Shown: positions 1 through 7,740, numbered from the stretch's first letter. The stretch is 24,539 nucleotides of DNA from VXYL01 sp047518105 (GCA_047518105.1 JAKZRQ010000107.1:1-24539), one strand, 5' to 3'. The notes: generated from the sequence alone by a model not told the origin. Numbers and translations are program-made.

Positions 1-63
1 ATTGTCCGCTGCTGTGTTGCAGCCGTCTGTGCGAGATGTCTCCGCTTGGCGTCAGTCTTTTGC

Positions 64-116
64 CATTCGTAGGCGCAGACTTCGGCTTGCGCAGGCGTAG
101 TCTTCGGCTACGCAGG
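64..116. repeat. pair of small GC-rich hairpins
   Basis: Two adjacent hairpins share the loop core cttcggct. The first has a GCGCA/TGCGC stem and the second a GCGTAG/CTACGC stem. They lie just left of the inverted-repeat element. They look like REP-type extragenic palindromes; no function can be read from the sequence. Confidence 0.4.
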
Positions 117-338
117 CCTAGCCCGCATTTCTCACCGGGCCGCTTGTCGGCGTCAAAAAGCTCTTGGGTTTCACTCGTTTGACCGCGATGTCGATGATCG
201 TGCCGATGGCGGACTGCGCTGGCCGCGCCCGCCCGCGCTTCGCGCGGGAGGCCCTCGCGGGTCTTTTGGCCCCGTGTACACACGAGGCCAAAATCCTCCG
301 CGATCATCACGGCCCCTGGTGAGAAATGCGGGCTAGGC
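116..338. mobile_element. MITE-like element bounded by 21-bp inverted repeats
   Basis: Positions 116-136 and 318-338 are perfect 21-bp inverted repeats; each ends in CTAG next to a CCCGCATTTCTCACC core. They enclose about 180 bp with no good gene. Inside are a CCCGCGC/GCGCGGG hairpin near 232-248 and a second one built on ttttggcc/ggccaaaa near 262-293. The size, terminal repeats and lack of coding capacity fit a non-autonomous insertion element or the remnant of an IS. The CTAG at each end could be a 4-bp target duplication or simply part of the repeat, and the sequence alone does not decide. No transposase fragment was recognised. Confidence 0.45.
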
Positions 339-463
339 TACGGCCATGGATGGCGGCGACGCGCCCACCCAGATGCTTGGCGTACCGGAGAAATGGGCCT
401 GGATCTTTCGAACAGGTCCTTCAGCGTTGCATCCGCAAGAGGCACGGTCGAATCAGTTGTCAT
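338..463 (-). other. short hypothetical ORF ending at the MITE-like element
   Basis: A 41-codon minus-strand ORF begins MTTDSTVPLADATLKDLFER, with its ATG at 461-463 preceded by an AT-rich stretch. Its TAG stop at 338-340 starts at the last base of the right inverted repeat. The first 20 residues look protein-like, whereas the tail (GWARRRHPWP) does not. Near codon 20 another frame stays open (reading AKHLGGRVAAIHG). It may be the 5' end of a gene cut off by the insertion, or chance. No function is assigned. Confidence 0.2.
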
Positions 464-585
464 CGTTCGTAATTTTCTACTAAACTATCAATGACTTAAG
501 AACCGTTCAATGCATTTGCTCTCAATGGCGGCTATTCGCGGCGGCACACGTTTGCGGCACCGCCCAAAACGGAGGTTCGACTTGA
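464..585 (+). promoter_or_regulatory. AT-rich leader and ribosome binding site of mrcA
   Basis: Positions 466-520 are clearly more AT-rich than the surroundings, which suits a promoter region, although no clean -35/-10 pair can be named. GGAGG at 571-575 lies ten bases before the ATG at 586 and decides that start over internal Met codons. Confidence 0.4.
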
Positions 586-3135
586 ATGAAGAACCCCTGC
601 AGGCGAACGGTCACGACAATGAATCCTCAACGAGGCTGCGCCATGTCTCGTAACGACAATCCGACGATCGCCGGCGCTGCCCTAGGGCGGTGGGGCCGGA
701 ACGTCGCGACGAAATTGACTTCGGCATCGCCTTCGAGCCCGCCGCGCGGTTCGTTACCGCTGCGGTTCGCGAAGACAGTGATGCGCGATCTCCTCTGGCT
801 GGCCGCTGCGGGCGCCTCGGCGATGTGCCTCGGTTTGGCCGCCGTCTTTCTCTACCTGAACCCGCATATCCCCACGACGGATGCCTATCGGCACTACCGG
901 TTCGAGACGCCGCTGCGGATCCATACCGCCGATGGCGCGCTCATCGCCGAGTTCGGCAACCGATTGGATCCAATCGACTACGAGGACGTGCCGAGGCACT
1001 TCATCGATGCCCTGCTGAACACGGAGGACAAGCGTTTCTTCGAGCACGCCGGCATCGACTTCATCTCGCTCGCCAACGACATCGTCGATCTGTTCGTCTC
1101 GGACGTCCCCACCGGGGCGAGTACGATCACCATGCAACTCGCGAAACGGGTGTCGTTCAGCCCCGAGCAGGTGTTGATTCGCAAACTGAAAGAGATGATC
1201 CTGGCGCTGAAGATCGAGCGCGAACTTTCCAAGCCGGAGATTCTCGAGCTCTACGTCAACATCATGGCTTTCGGCAAGCACTCCTACGGGGTTCAAGCCG
1301 CTGCGCGCACCTACTACGGGCGGCCGGTGCAGGAACTGACCTTGGCCCAACTCGCCATGCTCGCGGGAATCGTCAAAAAGCCCGAGGCGGGCAATCCCAT
1401 CAACGGCCCGGAGTGGGCGCTCGAACGGCGCGATCTGGTACTGCGCCGCATGTTGTCGCAGGGATCCATCGATCAAACCGCGTATCGCGAAGCCGTGGCC
1501 TCGCCGATTACCGCAGGCGTTTTCCGACGTCGCATCGACCTGGCTTCGCCCTATCCGTCGGAGTGGGTGCGGCAGCAGCTCTTCGATCGCTACGGGAGCG
1601 AAATCTACACGGGCTTCGAGGTCCACACCACGATCGACTCGAAACGCCAGGCGGCTGCCCAGATGGCAGTCCAGCGCGGCTTGATCGCATACGACATCCG
1701 CCACGGATACCGTGGCCCCCAAGGGCGCATCGGGCCGGAAGGCGCACCATTCGACCGTGCCGCCGTTGCGGACGTCCTTGCCGGCTATCCCGCGTCCGGC
1801 GGGCTCGAAGCCGCTGTCGTGGTCAAGGTGGAGGAACGTCGCGCAGAGGTCATGCGCAGCAACGGCGAAACCGCTGCCATCGACTGGGACGGCTTGCGTT
1901 GGTCCCCCTATGTGGACCCGGACCGGCGCGGCCCGATGCCCGAACGCGCCGCCGAAGTCGTGGCGCGAGGCGACATCGTCCGCATCCTGAAAGACGACGC
2001 GGACGCTTGGCGGTTGCGCCAGCTACCGGAGATCCAGGCGGCCCTGGTGGCGCTGGATCCGAGAACCGGGGCCGTCCAAGCCCTGGTCGGCGGCTGGGAC
2101 TTCGGCGCCAAGCAGTTCAATCACGCGCTGCAGGGCGCCCGTCAGCCCGGGTCGGGCTTCAAGCCCTTCGTCTATTCGGCGGCACTGGAGAACGGGGTCA
2201 CCCCGGCGAGTGTCTTCCTGGATGCGCCATTGGTGTTCGACGACGCGAATCTGGAGATGGCCTACCGACCGCGCAACGACAGCGGCCGTTTCACGGGACC
2301 CATGCGGTTGCGCGAAGCTCTGGCGCGATCCGTCAACGTCGTCTCGATGCGGGTGATGACGCGGATTGGCGTCCAGCCGATTATCGAGCACGTAGCGCGG
2401 TTCGGTTTTGAAACGAGCGGTCTGCCGCGCAACGTTCAGCTCGCGATCGGTGGCGGCACCATGTTGTTCACGCCGATGGACATGGCCGGCGCCTACGCCG
2501 TTCTCGCCAATGGAGGCTTCCGCGTGGAGCCCCACATCATCGATCGCGTGGAGCGTCTGGACGGCTCGTTGGTCTTCCAGGCGCGCCACACCCAAGCCTG
2601 CGAGCCGTGTCCGGTGTCCGAGGATGCGGGTGGGACGCCGCTGCCCGCCGCACGTGTCCTTGCCGAAGGCAATGCCTTCATCATGGACACCATGCTTCGC
2701 GACGTGATCGAGACCGGCACCGGTCGCCCGGCGCTCACCCTCGACCGCCCCGACATCGCGGGCAAGACGGGTACCGCGGACGAGGCCAAGGACATGTGGT
2801 TCAACGGCTATCACCCGAACCTGGTGGCGACCGTGTGGGTTGGATTCTCGGATCACCGACCGACGGGACGCGCCGAATACGGCTCGAAGACGCCGCTTGC
2901 GATCTGGATCGACTTCATGGCCGAGGCGCTGGCCGACGAACCGGTGGTGCGACGCCGGATTCCGGATGGCGTGGTCCGCGTCAAGGTGAACGAGGAAACG
3001 GGTCGCGTCGCCACCCCCGACGATCCGAACGCCTTGTTCGAGTATTTCCTCGCCGACAACCTTCCGGAGCGCGCGCCCGGTCGTTCCGTCCGTGCCGACC
3101 GCCGCGAGGAAGCCCGGCCGGAGGACATCTTCTGA
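586..3135 (+). CDS. mrcA: penicillin-binding protein 1A, bifunctional glycosyltransferase/transpeptidase
   Basis: This class A PBP polymerises lipid II into glycan strands and cross-links the peptides on the outer face of the inner membrane. The single N-terminal membrane anchor is at about residues 68-91. The GT51 domain follows, with catalytic Glu147 in TEDKRFFEHAGID, GASTITMQLAKR at 177-188 and the KLKEMILALKIERELSKPEI block near 200-220. The transpeptidase domain shows SGFK at 523-526 (nucleophile Ser523), SVN at 582-584 and KTGT at 727-730. The length of 849 aa matches E. coli PBP1A (850). The Shine-Dalgarno sequence at 571-575 supports this start. That leaves an unusually long cytoplasmic tail of about 65 residues, rich in Arg, Ser and Pro, before the anchor; Met66 (position 781) is an alternative start without a visible Shine-Dalgarno. 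The outer-membrane activator LpoA is not in the window. Confidence 0.95.
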   Translation: MKNPCRRTVTTMNPQRGCAMSRNDNPTIAGAALGRWGRNVATKLTSASPSSPPRGSLPLRFAKTVMRDLLWLAAAGASAMCLGLAAVFLYLNPHIPTTDAYRHYRFETPLRIHTADGALIAEFGNRLDPIDYEDVPRHFIDALLNTEDKRFFEHAGIDFISLANDIVDLFVSDVPTGASTITMQLAKRVSFSPEQVLIRKLKEMILALKIERELSKPEILELYVNIMAFGKHSYGVQAAARTYYGRPVQELTLAQLAMLAGIVKKPEAGNPINGPEWALERRDLVLRRMLSQGSIDQTAYREAVASPITAGVFRRRIDLASPYPSEWVRQQLFDRYGSEIYTGFEVHTTIDSKRQAAAQMAVQRGLIAYDIRHGYRGPQGRIGPEGAPFDRAAVADVLAGYPASGGLEAAVVVKVEERRAEVMRSNGETAAIDWDGLRWSPYVDPDRRGPMPERAAEVVARGDIVRILKDDADAWRLRQLPEIQAALVALDPRTGAVQALVGGWDFGAKQFNHALQGARQPGSGFKPFVYSAALENGVTPASVFLDAPLVFDDANLEMAYRPRNDSGRFTGPMRLREALARSVNVVSMRVMTRIGVQPIIEHVARFGFETSGLPRNVQLAIGGGTMLFTPMDMAGAYAVLANGGFRVEPHIIDRVERLDGSLVFQARHTQACEPCPVSEDAGGTPLPAARVLAEGNAFIMDTMLRDVIETGTGRPALTLDRPDIAGKTGTADEAKDMWFNGYHPNLVATVWVGFSDHRPTGRAEYGSKTPLAIWIDFMAEALADEPVVRRRIPDGVVRVKVNEETGRVATPDDPNALFEYFLADNLPERAPGRSVRADRREEARPEDIF

Positions 3136-3204
3136 CCGCGCGTCGCCGTGCTTCGGCAAACCACTCCTTGACGACGGGCCGTTGACCCACGACCATTGCC
3201 GTCG

Positions 3205-3678
3205 ATGGAATCGGTCGCTTGGGATAGAAAGGAATTTTGGAACCTGGCCGCCATCGGATGGGCGGCGATGCTCATCGTGGGCGCGCAGGTTCTGGAACTG
3301 GGTTTCGGACTGGAGCCGTGTGCGCTCTGTCTCAATCAACGCCTGTGGGTGATGCTGGCAGGGGTCATCTGCGTTGTCGGCTTTGCCCACAACCCGCGCC
3401 TGGGGATCTACCCGCTGCTTGTGGCTCTGGCTTCGGTCGCTGGCGGCGCTTTCTCCATTCGCCACCTCTACATCCTGACGCTGCCTCCCGGGGAAGTGGT
3501 CGGGTGCGGCGTCGACTTGGAGTACATGATCGAGGAATTTCCGATCATGGAGGTGCTGAAGAACCTCACCGTGGGAACCGGTGAATGTGCCGAGCAATCG
3601 TTCGTGATCCCTGCGCTGGCTTTGGCAGGGTTCGCCGGAATGATCGGCCTTGCGGTCACCTACTGGCGGCGCGCCTGA
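3205..3678 (+). CDS. dsbB: disulfide bond formation protein DsbB (quinone:DsbA oxidoreductase)
   Basis: DsbB is an inner-membrane protein that reoxidises periplasmic DsbA and passes the electrons to quinone. The product has 157 aa and about four hydrophobic segments. The first redox pair is Cys39-Ala-Leu-Cys42 in EPCALCLNQR. The second periplasmic loop holds Cys101 and Cys128. Number and spacing closely match E. coli DsbB (41/44 and 104/130). The ATG at 3205 is used; an in-frame TTG at 3196 would add three residues, and neither has a good Shine-Dalgarno. The gene follows mrcA after 69 bp on the same strand and may be cotranscribed. Its TGA lies inside a repeat (see 3671-3739). No dsbA is in the window. 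A DsbI-like variant remains possible. Confidence 0.88.
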   Translation: MESVAWDRKEFWNLAAIGWAAMLIVGAQVLELGFGLEPCALCLNQRLWVMLAGVICVVGFAHNPRLGIYPLLVALASVAGGAFSIRHLYILTLPPGEVVGCGVDLEYMIEEFPIMEVLKNLTVGTGECAEQSFVIPALALAGFAGMIGLAVTYWRRA

Positions 3679-3739
3679 CGGGCGCGTTTGAGAATGTGCG
3701 CCCTGACGGGCGCGTTGGGAAATGCTTACGCATTCTCCC
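3671..3739. repeat. extragenic repeat with hairpin between convergent dsbB and PDZ gene
   Basis: The 15-mer cctgacgggcgcgtt occurs at 3674-3688 and 3702-3716 (28-bp period), and the dsbB TGA (3676-3678) sits in the first copy. A hairpin follows at 3717-3739, ggga-aatgc / gcatt-ctccc, with a four-base loop and one bulge. It could work as a bidirectional terminator stem, though there is no T-run. Its segment 3682-3696 recurs in inverted orientation at 12409-12423. Confidence 0.55.
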
Positions 3740-3791
3740 GGCTTCGTTCGAAATGCAACTCAAGTGTCAACATTCGGCGCGTTGAAGGAAT

Positions 3792-4814
3792 CTAGTCGGC
3801 GTCGATCTTCTCGACCTCCAACTCCACGACCTTGCCTGCGGGACGCACTTTGCCTGCGGGACGCACCTGGCCTGCGGGACGTATCTGGAACCGCGTCGCT
3901 CTAGGGGGCATTTGCGCTACGGTGGCCGTGACCGTGCGTTTTTTGCGACGCACCTCGACTTCGGCATCCCCTTCCGCGCGCCACAGCAAGCGGTAGGCTT
4001 CGGCGGCGGAGGCGACATCGGCGTCGTCGATGCGGCGGACGATGTCGCCTGGTTTCAACTCGCTCTTGGCGGGCGTGTTCAGCACCAGCACTCCGCCATC
4101 GACGCCGAAGTAGTCGCCGATGTCCTCGCCGATGTCCACTAGGCGCAGACCATCGGGCGTGTCGAATAGGAACCGGCCCGGTTGCAGGGATGGACCGAAC
4201 ATCCCGGTGAGGTCGTCCACGGGTGGTCCGGGCCGCTCGCCAACGAGCCCCGAAATCGTTTTCCTGACCTCGGCGTGCAATCCGGCATCGGCGTCGTAGG
4301 ATGTGGTGACGACCTCGAACGGCTGTTCGTCGCCGTCGCGCGAGATCACAAGGGACACGCCGTCGCCGGGCGTGACGTTGCGCAAGACCTTGCGCAGCAC
4401 CTGCATCGGTCGACTGTGGCCGGTGAGCGGCTCGCCGTCGATCACGACGATGATGTCCTTCGCTTGCAGGCCGGCGGCCTCGGCACCGCCATCCGGGGTC
4501 ACGCCGGCCACGTCGATGCCCGCCTCGGACTGACGCGCGATCAGCACGCCGAGGAAGGCTTGCTTGTCCTGCGCTTGCCGCCTGTTGCGATTCACGGTGT
4601 CCGCCCAAACCTTCACGGCGTCTTCCATCTTGGCTTGCGCTGCCTCGACGTCTTCCTGCGCTTTGACGTCCTTCGGCGCTGCCTCCACGTCCACGTGCGC
4701 GGCTTCGCTGCCGCCTTCCTGAACCTGGACCTGGGCCTTGGCTTCGTCCGCGTAGCCGGATACGCCGAGTGATAGGCCGAGAAGGGCCGCCATGGCCAAA
4801 ACGCTTGCTTTCAT
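3792..4814 (-). CDS. exported protein with two PDZ domains, sigma/anti-sigma associated
   Basis: The product has 340 aa. Residues 1-20 form a signal peptide (MKASVLAMAALLGLSLGVSG), and an acidic, Ala-rich helical stretch follows to about residue 85. PDZ1 covers about 86-161 (FLGV start; AEAAGLQAKDIIVVIDGEPL) and PDZ2 about 213-292 (KPGDIVRRIDDADV). There is no trypsin-like protease domain, so this is not DegP or DegS. The tail has three tandem hexapeptides, RPAG(Q/K)V, at 312-329. The start is fixed by AAGGAGG ending six bases before the ATG at 4812-4814; an upstream in-frame Met would add nine residues. The gene is the last of a sigma / anti-sigma / PDZ series. PDZ domains bind C-terminal peptides, so a role in sensing misfolded or processed envelope proteins is plausible but inferred. 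Confidence 0.75.
   Translation of the reverse strand: MKASVLAMAALLGLSLGVSGYADEAKAQVQVQEGGSEAAHVDVEAAPKDVKAQEDVEAAQAKMEDAVKVWADTVNRNRRQAQDKQAFLGVLIARQSEAGIDVAGVTPDGGAEAAGLQAKDIIVVIDGEPLTGHSRPMQVLRKVLRNVTPGDGVSLVISRDGDEQPFEVVTTSYDADAGLHAEVRKTISGLVGERPGPPVDDLTGMFGPSLQPGRFLFDTPDGLRLVDIGEDIGDYFGVDGGVLVLNTPAKSELKPGDIVRRIDDADVASAAEAYRLLWRAEGDAEVEVRRKKRTVTATVAQMPPRATRFQIRPAGQVRPAGKVRPAGKVVELEVEKIDAD
3828..3881 (-). repeat. three in-frame 18-bp tandem repeats
   Basis: Three consecutive 18-bp units encode RPAGQV, RPAGKV, RPAGKV near the C-terminus of the PDZ protein. Because the period is a multiple of three, copy number can change without a frameshift. Confidence 0.8.
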
Positions 4815-4841
4815 TGGAACCTCCTTAGGTACTTTGTGCAT

Positions 4842-5513
4842 TCAAAAGGCCACTTGCCGGACGAACTCGTGCTGGCGGTAGCGTTCGACGTCCGTCAGCG
4901 TATTCATCAGATCGACCCGGTCGCGCAACAACGACTCGCGCGCCTGCGATTCGACGTTGTCCGACAGCAACTGTTCGTTGAGGATTGCGTCGATGCCGCC
5001 GATGCGCGCTCGCAACAGCCGTTCGGGTCCCGACGACGCGGAGAACACCAGGTTGGCTCGGCGTCGCTCCTCCGCCAGGCGCGAACGCTCCATCAGGACG
5101 GCGAGGGCGGTCGCTTGCTCGGTGTCCGGGATCGCGGTCCCGGGTGCTTGGGGCGGGCGTGCGTTGTCAGGTCCGTCGCTGCCGCGCCACGCGAACACGA
5201 CCGCGACGACGACCGCTGCGGCACTCGCCGCGACCGCCCACGGCATTGCGGTTCGATGCGCTTTCCGGGATGGCTCGACTGCGTCTGGGCCCCGATCGAC
5301 CCGCTCGCAGATGCGCTGGTAGAGCCCTGGCGGCGCTTCGAAGTCCGCCAAGTGGCGCAGTCCGTCCTTCACCGCCTCGATGTCGGCGGCGGTTGGATTT
5401 GCACGGGCGAAACGAGCCCGCACGCGATTGCGTGCGCGCTCGCTAGTTGCGCCGTCGCTGCGTGCGCCGTCGCTACGACGCGCAAACGGCCGTTGGCGTT
5501 TCTGGTTGGTCAT
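4842..5513 (-). CDS. putative transmembrane anti-sigma factor
   Basis: The product has 223 aa. Residues 1-87 are Arg-rich and predicted cytoplasmic, and contain DFEAPPGLYQRICERVD, like the sigma-binding region of many anti-sigma factors. One membrane helix lies at about 90-108 (MPWAVAASAAAVVVAVVFAW). A periplasmic domain of about 115 residues follows, largely helical and charged. The zinc-type HxxxCxxC motif is absent. AGGAG nine bases before the ATG at 5511-5513 supports the start, which overlaps the end of the sigma gene by 41 bp and suggests translational coupling. Position and topology support the call rather than clear homology. If correct, it holds the upstream sigma factor at the membrane until an envelope signal triggers release. 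An 11-bp duplication (gcgccgtcgct) gives RSDGARSDGA near the N-terminus. Confidence 0.65.
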   Translation of the reverse strand: MTNQKRQRPFARRSDGARSDGATSERARNRVRARFARANPTAADIEAVKDGLRHLADFEAPPGLYQRICERVDRGPDAVEPSRKAHRTAMPWAVAASAAAVVVAVVFAWRGSDGPDNARPPQAPGTAIPDTEQATALAVLMERSRLAEERRRANLVFSASSGPERLLRARIGGIDAILNEQLLSDNVESQARESLLRDRVDLMNTLTDVERYRQHEFVRQVAF

Positions 5514-6087
5514 GCTCGTCCACTCCTGGCGACTGCCGCGGCGAACCGGGCCGTTGCTTGGCGAGCGCGCGATAGGCGCGCGCCAATTGGGATTTCGAAT
5601 AACTGGCCGTGCGTCCGAACGCGCGACCGATTTCTTCGTGGGTGTAGCCTTCGATGCAGTGCATCCACACGATCATGCGGGCGGCGGGCGGCAGCCGGCC
5701 AAGGGCTTGGTCGATGTCCACGGCCCGGTCGGTGTCGTCGCCGGTTGCCCTGCTACGGCCTACCGGGTCACGGTCGTCCTCCGGCAGCGCTTCGCGCCGT
5801 TTGGTCCAAGGCGAGCGCTGCCGCATGAGACAGTGGTTGACGGCGGTGGTCCGAAGCCAAGCCCCGAGGGCTTCGGGGCGTTGCAGCTTGTGGACCGCAC
5901 GGATGAGGTCGACGAAGGTGTCCTGGGTGACTTCCTCGGCCGAGTGCGGATCACCGAGAATCCGCCTCGCCATGGTGTACACCGCGTTCGCGTAGGCGCG
6001 GTAGACGACCTCCTGGGCCTTGCGGTTGCCCTTCATGAGCTGACGCACGACGCCTGGGTCGATGGTGACGTTATTGAACCGCGACAT
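5473..6087 (-). CDS. ECF-type RNA polymerase sigma factor
   Basis: The product has 204 aa and the two-domain ECF layout. Region 2 covers about 24-90, with YRAYANAVYTMARRILGDPH and AEEVTQDTFVDL (50-61), which contact the -10 element and core polymerase. A charged linker follows. Region 4 covers about 126-178, with the helix-turn-helix YTHEEIGRAFGRTASYSKSQL that reads the -35 element. There is no region 1.1 or 3, as expected for the family. It directs transcription of an unknown regulon, probably including its own operon. No convincing Shine-Dalgarno is visible; the ATG at 6085-6087 is preceded by TATATAG, too close to be a -10 box for this start. The gene lies upstream of and overlaps the anti-sigma gene. 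A tandem repeat array occupies its upstream region. Confidence 0.85.
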   Translation of the reverse strand: MSRFNNVTIDPGVVRQLMKGNRKAQEVVYRAYANAVYTMARRILGDPHSAEEVTQDTFVDLIRAVHKLQRPEALGAWLRTTAVNHCLMRQRSPWTKRREALPEDDRDPVGRSRATGDDTDRAVDIDQALGRLPPAARMIVWMHCIEGYTHEEIGRAFGRTASYSKSQLARAYRALAKQRPGSPRQSPGVDEHDQPETPTAVCAS

Positions 6088-6131
6088 GCCTATATAGATG
6101 CATCAGCCCGGCGAAAGGTCGCAAACAGCGC

Positions 6132-6262
6132 CTTGCATTCGCAACGCGGCCTTGCATTCGCAACGCGGTCTGTCTTCGCAACGCGGCCTTGCATTCGCAA
6201 CGCGGCCTTGCATTCGCAACGCGGCCTTGCATTCGCAACGCGGTCTGTCTTCGCAACGCGGT
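6132..6262. repeat. tandem array of seven 18/19-bp units
   Basis: Five 19-bp units cttgcattcgcaacgcgg(c/t) and two 18-bp units ctgtcttcgcaacgcgg(c/t) follow each other without spacers. The order is A, A', B, A, A, A', B. A decayed continuation runs to about 6290. The array fills the 284-bp gap between the flavin oxidoreductase gene and the sigma gene, both on the minus strand. It is not a CRISPR: there are no spacers and the units are too short. ORFs reading through it are low complexity. Confidence 0.9.
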
Positions 6263-6371
6263 CTTGCTCGCAAAGCGCCATTGCTTTGCTAGACGCGGAC
6301 GCCATGCGGCGGTTTCGGACCGTCCGACGGTGCGATTCACCATCCCGCCAATGGCGGGCGGCGGGTTGGCT

Positions 6372-7652
6372 TCACCCGGCGGCAGCGGGCCGCTCGTAGA
6401 TCGACTCCTCGTTCTTGGCCTCGGACTCTTCCGAAATCTTGCGGCCCAAGGATTTGAACACCGGGATGTCGGCGTCGGCCAGCGGTTCCATGGCGATCTT
6501 GCGTGCCATGGCGGCTTCCAGGTACGGCGCGAGCTCCTCCATCTTGCGGCGTTCGCGCTCTTCCTCCCGTTCCTTGAATTCCGGCATCACTTCGGCGGCG
6601 AAGAGTTCGAGCGATTCGCAGATGTGCTCGTGCCTGTTGCGGCCCGCCTGCTGAATGAAGGTGACCTGATCCACGTTGCAGGCTTCGAACTTCAACAGGT
6701 GCTCGCGCAGGTCCGCGGGCGTGCCGATGCCGCCGCGGCTGCCCGACAAGGCTTGGGTGATGTCCCGGGTTTCCTGATTCGCTTGCTTCATGGCTTGAAA
6801 CTGCTGCCACAGATTGGTCCGCCCGGGTTTGTGTTCGCCGAAGGCGTACAGGCTGCCTAGAGCGAAGCCGAAGAACTCGAACCCGGCGAGGCCGCGCCGG
6901 AGCGCTTCTTCCCGGTCCTCGTGGCAGGAGAAGCTCGACACCATGCAGATGTTCGGGTTGATGCTGTGGCCGATGGGCACGCAGGCATCGCTCTTGATGA
7001 TGCCGTAGTACTCCTCCACCCACTCCGTCGCTTCCATCGGATCGACGAATGCGAAGGTCAGTGCGCCGATCCCCAGGCGCGCCGCCATGCGGATCGTCTC
7101 CCGTTGGGAGCAGGCCACCCACAACGGCGGATGCGGGCGCTGCACCGGCTTCGGCACGATGTTGCGGCACGGCATTTCGAAGTACTGGCCCTTGTAGCCT
7201 GGATAGGGATCCATGACGAGCATGTTGCAGATATGCTCGACGGCTTCCATGAAGATTTTGCGCTTCTTCTCCACCGGAACGCCGAAACCGCCGAGTTCCA
7301 GTTCCGCCGACGATTCCCCGGTGCCGAACTCGACCCGGCCGTTGGACACGAGATCCAGGGTCGCAATCACTTCCGCCGTTCGTGCCGGGTGGTTGTAGCC
7401 GGGAATCACCTGCCGTATGCCGTGGCCCAGGCGGATGTTCTTGGTGCGCTGCGAGCACGCGGCGAGGAAGACTTCCGGTGCCGAAGAGTGCGAGTACTCC
7501 TCCAGAAAGTGGTGTTCCACCTCCCATGCGAAATCGATCCCTAGGCGGTCGGCTATCTCGACCTGCTCCAGGGCGTCGCTGAAGAGCTTCTGTTCCTCGC
7601 CGTCGGTCCACGGACGGGGTAGTTGGTGTTCGTAGAAGATCCCAAACTTCAT
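6372..7652 (-). CDS. LLM-class flavin-dependent oxidoreductase (luciferase-like monooxygenase)
   Basis: The product has 426 aa and a bacterial luciferase-like TIM-barrel. It opens with MKFGIFYEHQLPRPW. EVEHHF is at 44-49, followed by YSHSSAPEVFLAACSQRTKNIRLGHGI. Other family marks are NHPARTAEVIATLDLVSNGRVEFGTGESS (88-115) and VPKPVQRPHPPLWVACSQ (about 157-172). The C-terminal 60 residues are charged and helical. Such enzymes use reduced FMN or F420 to oxidise small substrates, and this substrate cannot be inferred. The start is the Met beginning the barrel; an upstream in-frame Met would add 29 residues with no family character. No strong Shine-Dalgarno is visible. No reductase partner gene is adjacent. 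A link with the downstream sigma operon is possible but only by position. Confidence 0.85.
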   Translation of the reverse strand: MKFGIFYEHQLPRPWTDGEEQKLFSDALEQVEIADRLGIDFAWEVEHHFLEEYSHSSAPEVFLAACSQRTKNIRLGHGIRQVIPGYNHPARTAEVIATLDLVSNGRVEFGTGESSAELELGGFGVPVEKKRKIFMEAVEHICNMLVMDPYPGYKGQYFEMPCRNIVPKPVQRPHPPLWVACSQRETIRMAARLGIGALTFAFVDPMEATEWVEEYYGIIKSDACVPIGHSINPNICMVSSFSCHEDREEALRRGLAGFEFFGFALGSLYAFGEHKPGRTNLWQQFQAMKQANQETRDITQALSGSRGGIGTPADLREHLLKFEACNVDQVTFIQQAGRNRHEHICESLELFAAEVMPEFKEREEERERRKMEELAPYLEAAMARKIAMEPLADADIPVFKSLGRKISEESEAKNEESIYERPAAAG

Positions 7653-7740
7653 GTCGGTGCGGATCCGGTTCGAGAAGGCGGACCGCGTAGTCAACAGGCT
7701 TGGGTTGGGGATTGCAAGCGCTTGGAGCCCGTCGCGCAAT

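Noticed and set aside
1..309. Minus-strand frame open for about 100 codons running to the left edge
   Set aside because: It reads through the hairpins and the inverted repeat and gives Arg-rich low-complexity peptide with no domain, as expected of shadow frames in GC-rich DNA.
2023..3597. Long ORF antisense to mrcA and dsbB
   Set aside because: It is a shadow of two well-supported genes and its His/Arg-rich protein has no recognisable domain.
6132..6262. CRISPR array
   Set aside because: Units are 18-19 bp and directly adjacent with no unique spacers, and no cas genes are nearby.
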